Origin: an uncultured Victivallales bacterium
GTDB taxonomy: Bacteria; Verrucomicrobiota; Lentisphaeria; Oligosphaerales; JAFGRS01
DNA: 11,126 nucleotides
NCBI GenBank assembly: GCA_903834675.1
Contig: CAILKC010000701.1
Location: forward strand, 1-11,126
Direction of reading: 5' to 3'
A model generated the notes under the pieces. The model was not told where the DNA came from. It saw only the letters and a list, made by a program, of their open reading frames with translations, and searched no databases. Below, in pieces: positions 7,101 to 11,126 of the stretch (position 1 is its first letter; each line of letters opens with the position of its first letter). A program made the position numbers and the translations under genes.

Positions 7101-7241
7101 CACCTCGACGAGGCCGTCTGTGCCGCCTACCGCGCCGCCCGCGGCGGCGACTGGTCCGCCGATCTGCCCGCAGAGAAGATTCTGGAGCAGCTTCTCGCCC
7201 TCAACCTGGCGGATGGTAACACTAGCGCTCCTGCGTGTTGA
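4179..7241 (+). CDS. MmeI-like type IIG/IIL restriction-methylation enzyme
   Basis: 1020 residues, complete, start supported by GGAGAAGG at 4169-4176. It combines endonuclease, DNA adenine methyltransferase and target recognition in one chain. Near the N-terminus, GWADVW...FFACEYKGRHKNLDAAYDQLL gives Asp64-x9-Glu74-x-Lys76, the same D-x9-ExK nuclease spacing as in MmeI. A helical spacer follows (about 160-300), then the gamma-class m6A methyltransferase with motif I DPACGSGNF (380-388) and catalytic motif IV NPPF (498-501). The target-recognition part includes FPWLNGQD (679-686) and ends near CFETFPFPW (from 823); the C-terminal helical domain runs from about 860. MmeI itself is 919 residues, so this is slightly longer. 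Enzymes of this type need no separate subunits and methylate one strand of an asymmetric site. All key residues are present, so it should be active; the recognition site cannot be read from sequence alone. DISARM or BREX methyltransferases are less likely because no partner genes are present and the N-terminal nuclease motif is intact. Confidence 0.92.
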   Translation: MTGPEFIAKWRNVTLTERSAAQQHFLDLCDLVGHPKPADLDKTGDTFTFERGAAKHGGGDGWADVWKKAFFACEYKGRHKNLDAAYDQLLQTRDSLENPPLLMTCDLERIVIHTNFTATPVVVYEIRLEDLATPEGLDRLHSMFFNPEALRPGTTCAAITAKAAGRLADLAQALRNRGLDPRQVAHFLDRIVFCLFAEDIGLLPEGVFSELLQRTRAKPDLFRRCLADLFGAMAGGGDFALREIRHFNGSLLDSAAVLELTEDELRQVREVAQLDWSAIDPSIFGTLFVRGMDPALRSQLGAEFTGREDIETLVEPVVMVPLRREEAALRTAVDALLPPAPGGRGVAPGMAPLKLRKAKIEGTILVRRFLERLATLKVLDPACGSGNFLYVVLQKLKDLEKEVIVFAQDRLQASFLPTVGPWQLYGIEVNPYAHDLAQMTVWIGYLQWTRANGFNVPQYPVLKPLPDNFLCLDAILDLSDPTHPREPDWPAVDAIVGNPPFLGGKLLRRELGDAYVDRLFALWADRVPREADLCCYWFEKARAHLANGACRRAGLLATQGIRGGANRRVLERLKESGDIFFAESDRPWVLDGANVHVSMVAFDDGSETHRVLDGRLAPSINANLTSTANLGSAVRLPANTGLAFMGTTKQGSFDLADAAARSWLALPNPHGRPNSDVLFPWLNGQDVTRRPAGKWIIDFGTRGPEAATLYQTPFEHLIRHVQAFREAAPRAWYRDEWWQLYASRPEMQRALHGQARFAATPRVAKHRLFVWLDAVVKPDCQLIVFPCADDYVFGVLHSRLHETWALKLGSRLETRPRYTPTSCFETFPFPWTPGQESASEPLVQAIGGAAAELCRRRDAWLNPPEWVREEMLEFPATVGGPWDRFIVNPRRAPETPTDVHEPDATAVEFGLAERAVALARREALCVRTVGPGDVGLARYPRLLPRSAECAEILAKRTLTNLYNQRPAWLDLAHRHLDEAVCAAYRAARGGDWSADLPAEKILEQLLALNLADGNTSAPAC

Positions 7242-9726
7242 CCCGCACCGCCGACCAGGCGCCGGCCAGAGTACGCAGCCGCCACGAGGCAATACCGCGC
7301 GCGGCCACCGTCCCGAGCTTCAGCGGACGGCCACACCAGGTGATGGCCGCCTTGACCGCCTGCCCTGAGGTCTCGCGCAACCGCAGCACCCAGCCTTCAC
7401 CATCTTCTGCCGGCTTCAGCGCCAAAAGCTGCAGGCCCGCCGGCCGCACCTCGAGCAGCGACCCCTGCCGCGGCAGCTCGCCGGGCTTGGCGGGCACGCA
7501 GGCGGTAAAGGGCGTCATCTCCAGCTCCCGCGCCAGACGGGGCAGACCCTCTTCGGCCTCGTTACCGGTGGTCAGCAAGAAGCGGAAGACGAGCTCGCCA
7601 CAGTCGACCACCGGCCGCCACGGATCGGCCTCGGGCGCGGTCACCACGTCGTTGGCGTAACGGCTGGCGCGGGCCACGCTAGCGCGCAGCACGCCATCCT
7701 TCAGGTCGAAGCCGTACAGCGCATCGCTGGCGAAACCGAGCGTGCCCTGCGCCGTCCGCAGGCGCACCCAGCGACCGCCGGGGACCTCGCCCACCGAGCC
7801 GCGCTCGGCCTCGCCACCGGGAACCTCGAACACCGCACGCTCCGCGCCGACCGGCAGGCAGAGTTTGACGCGAGCCGAGCGCTCATCAAGGAAGAGGCGT
7901 GCCGAAACCTCGACCGAGGGCTTCGAGTGGTAGAGCAGGAAGCGCAGGTCGAGGCGCGAGTGCCCGCCGCTGAGGCGGACAGCCAGGACGGCGCGTTCCG
8001 GTCCAGTTTCGAGGACCGCGCTGGCCGTCACCGACCAGGTGTGCCGAACGGTCGAGAGGTCCAGCGAGGCGGGCTCCTCGCCCATGCCGCCCCAGGAGCC
8101 CCACGGATCATCGACCGTGATCACCCCCAGACCGGCGCCGGCAAACAGCGCCTTGCCCTCCCGGCAGAGGCGTACCCCGGCATCGCCAGGGGCCGCTTCG
8201 ACGGTGAAGATGCCATTGCCGATGGCGCCATCGCCGAGGCGGCGCGCCGCCGTCGCGGAGGCGGCGCGGGACAGCGGCGGGTTGCCTTCCTCCCAGGCCA
8301 GTTCCATCACCGTCCAGCCCAGAGGTGGCAGGGTCATCGGGACCACGACCCGCTTGCGCCAGGGGAAGTCCGGCATCGCCGAGTGTTCCGTCTCGACGAC
8401 CTGGATCGGCACGAGCTCGCCGTCGGGACCGCGTACCGCCACCGGCAGCTCCGGCGTCCGCCCGCGATAGGACCAGATGGGCCGGTAGTCCAACGACGCC
8501 TCCAGTTCGACCGGGCCGTGGTATTCCCAGGGATGCGGGTTCCAGACGAGCTGCACCGCCGAGCCGGGCAGGTCCCCTTCCGGCTCCCGCGAGCGACTCG
8601 TGTCCACCCGCCGCATAAGCTGGTTCAGCGCCTGATTCTCGACGGCCAAAGCCTGTTGCCTGGCCAGGCCCATCCAGGCGATCTGCTCGTCACAGGCGCG
8701 CTCCATCGATGAACCTGGCAGGATGTCGTGGAAGGAGTTGAGCAGCAACGAGTCCCACGCCGGACCCAGGGCGGCTGGAGGCAGCGCCAGGGCGGCGGCG
8801 ATGGCGCTGTCGGCAGTTTCGGCCCGGACCACGGCAGCCTCGGTCCGGCGAAAAGCGTACTTGAGCTTGGCCACCGACACATAGCAGCCGCGCAGGCAGT
8901 AGTTCAACTCGCCGCGATGCACGGGCAGAAAGCCAGCGCCACCCTTTTCGCCAATCTCCTGGCGCAGGGCAGCAAAGAAGCGATGCAGGCCGGAGTGGAT
9001 AACCTCGACCTCTGGATGAGCCGCCGACCACGCCGCAATCTCGCGCAGGATACGGCGCGTCGGACCGCCGCCGTGGTTGCCGAGGCCGTAGTAGGCGCCG
9101 ACCTGGCGCAGATCGCCCTTCTCAGCCGCGGCCAGCAAGCCGTCGAGTTTGCGCGGCATCTCGTCGCGTTCGCAACCGTACCAGCCCGCCGCAGGACGAT
9201 ACGCCAGCACCCGCCCACCAGCGGAACCCTCCCACCAAAAGGCCGGCTTGGCAATGGCCACCTGAGCCGCCCCGGGCCGCGTGCAGGAAAAACCCGTCAT
9301 CCCCGCCGCCACCAGAATGTCCGGCAGCCCGGCGCTGTGCCCAAACGAGTCCGCCGCCCAGGCAATCTCCGCCGCCCGCCCAAAACGCGAGCGGAAGTAC
9401 GCCTGGGAACGGGCGAAGTGCCGACAGAAGGTCTCGGTGCCGGTCAGGTTCGTGTCCGGCTGAACGTGCGTGCCGCCCACCACGTCCCAGCGCCCCTCCG
9501 CAATGCGCTGCTGCATGCGGGCGAAGGTCTCCGGGTCGTTTTCCTCGATGTGCCGATAGATCAACGCCTCGCCGCGGATGCAGGTCAGCTCGGGGAACTC
9601 GTCCATCAGATCGAGGATGGTGCGCGAGGTAATGATGCCCTCGTTGAGACCTTCACGCCAGTCCCACAGCCAAACCGGATCAAGATGGGCATTGGCAATC
9701 AGGTGAAAGGTGTAACGGGTGCTCAT
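7222..9726 (-). CDS. Glycoside hydrolase family 38 alpha-mannosidase
   Basis: 834 residues on the minus strand. I chose the ATG at 9724-9726 because AGGAGG (complement of 9736-9741) precedes it by nine bases; an in-frame ATG at 9789 adds 21 non-family residues. GH38 enzymes release alpha-linked mannose from glycans with retention, using a zinc-bound site. Seen: NAHLDPVWLWDW with zinc ligands His14 and Asp16, THVQPDTNLTGTE (86-98), AADSFGHSAGLPDIL with nucleophile Asp126, GNHGGGPT (216-223), and SFHDILPGSS with His333 as the fourth zinc ligand. The middle helical domain covers about 270-370 and the C-terminal beta domains about 480-820. There is no signal peptide, so it probably acts in the cytoplasm on imported oligosaccharides. 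Its stop at 7222-7224 lies inside the end of the MmeI-like gene, which is convergent. The gene is monocistronic as far as visible, with a 403-bp gap upstream. The exact linkage specificity is not predictable. Confidence 0.95.
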   Translation of the reverse strand: MSTRYTFHLIANAHLDPVWLWDWREGLNEGIITSRTILDLMDEFPELTCIRGEALIYRHIEENDPETFARMQQRIAEGRWDVVGGTHVQPDTNLTGTETFCRHFARSQAYFRSRFGRAAEIAWAADSFGHSAGLPDILVAAGMTGFSCTRPGAAQVAIAKPAFWWEGSAGGRVLAYRPAAGWYGCERDEMPRKLDGLLAAAEKGDLRQVGAYYGLGNHGGGPTRRILREIAAWSAAHPEVEVIHSGLHRFFAALRQEIGEKGGAGFLPVHRGELNYCLRGCYVSVAKLKYAFRRTEAAVVRAETADSAIAAALALPPAALGPAWDSLLLNSFHDILPGSSMERACDEQIAWMGLARQQALAVENQALNQLMRRVDTSRSREPEGDLPGSAVQLVWNPHPWEYHGPVELEASLDYRPIWSYRGRTPELPVAVRGPDGELVPIQVVETEHSAMPDFPWRKRVVVPMTLPPLGWTVMELAWEEGNPPLSRAASATAARRLGDGAIGNGIFTVEAAPGDAGVRLCREGKALFAGAGLGVITVDDPWGSWGGMGEEPASLDLSTVRHTWSVTASAVLETGPERAVLAVRLSGGHSRLDLRFLLYHSKPSVEVSARLFLDERSARVKLCLPVGAERAVFEVPGGEAERGSVGEVPGGRWVRLRTAQGTLGFASDALYGFDLKDGVLRASVARASRYANDVVTAPEADPWRPVVDCGELVFRFLLTTGNEAEEGLPRLARELEMTPFTACVPAKPGELPRQGSLLEVRPAGLQLLALKPAEDGEGWVLRLRETSGQAVKAAITWCGRPLKLGTVAARGIASWRLRTLAGAWSAVRVNTQER

Positions 9727-10129
9727 CAGCACGTGCCTCCTGTGATCGTATTCTCTGCCGACGTAAACCGTGTTCCGTGCGCCCAACATAGCGTGGGCGG
9801 CCCGGGAGACCAGCGCCGCCCTGGCCGCGGGGCGCAGGTCAGTTCCGTAGGTGGTGACTATTCAGAAGCTGTGAAGAAACCGTGGGCGAAATCGGGATCG
9901 GGATCGTGCCTGGCTGAACCACGTAAAGTGGCTTGCGGACGGCCTCTCCATTCCGCCGGGCGCCAGACGGGCGCCAGGCGTGGAGCCGCGGTCGGCCCGA
10001 CCGGCACCCAGCCCTGGAGCCGACGGTCCCCGCCGTATCCCTATCCCGAGACGGCGGAAGTCCTGCCCGCCGGCATGACGGACCGCCGACCTCCACGCCC
10101 TGCGGGCGGAAGAGACGGTCAGGGACGGC
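9727..10129. other. Gene-free GC-rich stretch with several hairpins
   Basis: This 403-bp interval lies between the tandem FGE-fold gene and the mannosidase, both on the minus strand. It should hold the mannosidase promoter, but I find no convincing -35/-10 pair. It has a short run with six-base rhythm, ATCGGGATCGGGATCG at 9891-9906, similar in style to the one at 4014-4039. Several GC-rich inverted repeats follow: 9946-9985 (listed separately), CGGTCG/CGACCG near 9988-10002, and CGCCGT/ACGGCG at 10031-10036 and 10051-10056. The frame that continues the FGE-fold gene past its TAG stays open but shows no FGE-like residues, so I do not call a gene here. Confidence 0.6.
9946..9985. repeat. Strong GC-rich hairpin
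   Basis: CTCCA (9946-9950), CGCC (9954-9957) and GGCGCC (9959-9964) pair with TGGAG (9981-9985), GGCG (9977-9980) and GGCGCC (9970-9975), leaving an AGACG loop and one G/A mismatch. It lies about 145-185 bases past the stop of the minus-strand FGE-fold gene. There is no U-run on that strand, so it could be a processing or mRNA-stability element rather than a classical terminator. Confidence 0.6.
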
Positions 10130-11126
10130 CTAGGGCTGGCCGAGGACGGGCACGGCGCCAGCCGGCGCTGGCGTGGCGGACTTCGCGGACTCAGGCTTGG
10201 CCGGGGACGGGAGCGCCGCCGCATCTGCGGAGATACCCTCGATCCGCGGCCCCAGGCAGGCGCGAAAGCCCAGGTAACTCAACCTGCCGCCCAGCCCCCA
10301 CCCGCCCCGGGCGGCGGACCGCACGTCCGCGGCGTCGTAGAACCAGCCGCCGCCGCGGATAACGCGGCCAGGACCCAGATCGACCGGCAAGTTCACCGGG
10401 TCAGTCCCGGGACTCTTCGCGTAATCGCCGAACCAGTCCAGACACCACTCAGCCACATTGCCGCTCAGGTCATACAGCCCCAGTTCGTTCGGCTTCTTCA
10501 GGCCCACCGGGTGCGCCTCGCCGCCACTGTTGTCCTGGTACCAGGCCACTTCATCCAGGGTGTTCGAGCCGCTGTAGGTGTAACCCTGCCCAGAGCCCGC
10601 CGACGTGGCCCGGCTCTGCGCTCCGCCCTGGGCCGCGTACTCCCACTCTGCCTCCGTCGGCAGGCGGTACTCGTAGCCCGCCGGCAGTCGGCCGGCGGCA
10701 CGCTCGCGCTCCGTGAGCTTCACACAGAATGCCACCGTGCCCTCCCACGGCACCATCTCGACCGGGTTGCGGGCGCCCTTGAACTGGCTCGGGGACTGTC
10801 CCGTCAGGGCTTCGTACTCCGCCTGGATCACCTCATACTTCCCTATCCAGAAAGGCTTGGTGATCGTCACCCGGTGCACCGGCCTCTCGTGGGGCTTCCC
10901 GGCGTTCGAGCCCATCTGGAAGCTCCCGGGGGCCACCCAGACCAGCTCCAGGCCCAGATCCGGCACGGTCCAGGGCTGACCGAGGGCGGGCCGGGCGCCA
11001 GCGGCCGCTGGCGTGGCGGACTTCGCGGGCGCAGGCTTGGCCGGGGCCGCAACCGGCGCCGTACTTGCGGACAGGCCGTCGATCACCGGCGCCAGGCAGA
11101 CCCGGAGGCCGAGGTAGGGGAGCGCG
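10130..11126 (-). CDS. Tandem FGE-sulfatase-fold protein, N-terminus outside window
   Basis: 332 residues are visible; the frame is open to the window edge, so the start is unknown (a GTG at 11084-11086 is internal). The first visible residues, LPYLGLRVCLAPVIDGL, are the end of one FGE-fold domain. A linker rich in Ala, Pro and Lys (APAKPAPAKSATP) leads to a complete domain: LELVWVAPGSFQMGS, WIGKYEVIQAEYEALTG, EYRLPTEAEWEYAAQGG, NELGLYDLSGNVAEW, RVIRGGGWF and LSYLGFRACLGP. A second copy of the linker then ends in LGQP and a TAG stop. The module period is 280 residues (840 bp). The catalytic cysteines of true FGE are absent (GGGWFYDAADV instead of SW-x-C), so I infer a binding or structural role, perhaps at the cell surface. 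How many modules lie upstream cannot be seen. Confidence 0.88.
   Translation of the reverse strand, partial: ALPYLGLRVCLAPVIDGLSASTAPVAAPAKPAPAKSATPAAAGARPALGQPWTVPDLGLELVWVAPGSFQMGSNAGKPHERPVHRVTITKPFWIGKYEVIQAEYEALTGQSPSQFKGARNPVEMVPWEGTVAFCVKLTERERAAGRLPAGYEYRLPTEAEWEYAAQGGAQSRATSAGSGQGYTYSGSNTLDEVAWYQDNSGGEAHPVGLKKPNELGLYDLSGNVAEWCLDWFGDYAKSPGTDPVNLPVDLGPGRVIRGGGWFYDAADVRSAARGGWGLGGRLSYLGFRACLGPRIEGISADAAALPSPAKPESAKSATPAPAGAVPVLGQP
10133..10279 (-). repeat. Linker/domain-end repeat, copy 2 (partner at 10973-11120)
   Basis: About 147 bp here closely resembles 10973-11120, exactly 840 bp away. Both encode the end of an FGE-fold domain plus the SAKSATP-type linker up to LGQP. The DNA similarity is high enough to see by eye, including an identical GCTGGCGTGGCGGACTTCGC stretch, which suggests recent duplication of a whole 280-codon module or recombination between modules. 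Similarity fades within about 15 bp after the TAG. Confidence 0.8.
10973..11120 (-). repeat. Linker/domain-end repeat, copy 1 (partner at 10133-10279)
   Basis: This is the upstream partner of the repeat above, in the same orientation on the minus strand. It encodes the end of the preceding FGE-fold module and the linker, which here reads on through LGQPW into the next module instead of stopping. Confidence 0.8.

Noticed and set aside
4179..7241. DISARM or BREX (PglX/DrmMI) methyltransferase
   Set aside because: No partner genes of those systems are adjacent, and the N-terminal D-x9-ExK nuclease motif with the MmeI-type domain order explains the protein.
8728..10362. A long open frame on the plus strand, antisense to the mannosidase (about 540 codons)
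   Set aside because: It lies opposite a clear GH38 gene with all its motifs, its translation is Arg/Pro/Gly-rich without recognisable domains, and long antisense frames are expected at this GC content.

Overview
The window is about 11 kb of high-GC DNA carrying five intact-looking or edge-truncated protein genes, a vapBC-type toxin-antitoxin pair whose toxin is frameshifted, one further small antitoxin gene, and several repeat structures. There is no rRNA, tRNA or CRISPR array that I can see. Two separate FGE-sulfatase-fold (SUMF1/PvdO-like) proteins, a secreted beta-rich protein, a GH38 alpha-mannosidase, intergenic tandem and inverted repeats and a large MmeI-like restriction enzyme together suggest a member of the Planctomycetes/Lentisphaerae (PVC) group, probably from a metagenome assembly. 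This is inference from gene content; no phylogenetic marker is present.

Region by region: (1) 1-1642, plus strand: the 3' end of an FGE-fold protein, a four-copy 9-bp tandem repeat, then a secreted protein with two related beta-rich halves. (2) 1643-2062: gene-free, filled by a roughly 290-bp nested palindrome whose complementary blocks lie in mirrored order around a perfect 21-bp hairpin. (3) 2028-3993, plus strand: a candidate leaderless promoter/operator, vapB, a vapC split between two frames, and 44 bp later a complete rtcB RNA ligase gene. (4) 3994-4178: a gap with hexamer-like low-complexity sequence and a possible structured leader. (5) 4179-7241, plus strand: a complete single-chain restriction-methylation enzyme of the MmeI type with intact nuclease and methyltransferase motifs. 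(6) 7222-9726, minus strand: a complete GH38 alpha-mannosidase whose 3' end overlaps the MmeI-like gene by 20 bp, tail to tail. (7) 9727-10129: gene-free, GC-rich, rich in hairpins. (8) 10130-11126, minus strand: the C-terminal part of a protein built from tandem FGE-fold modules of 280 residues; it ends at a TAG exactly where the preceding module has a TGG at the same linker position.

Functionally, the middle of the window (toxin-antitoxin, RNA ligase, restriction-methylation enzyme) looks like a small accessory island concerned with nucleic-acid cleavage, repair and self/non-self marking, set between genes for extracytoplasmic proteins and glycan breakdown. Whether the island works as one system is not shown by the sequence. 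The standard PIN nuclease product (3'-OH, 5'-phosphate) is not the substrate of RtcB (2',3'-cyclic phosphate or 3'-phosphate plus 5'-OH), so a simple cut-and-repair pairing of this VapC with this RtcB is chemically doubtful.
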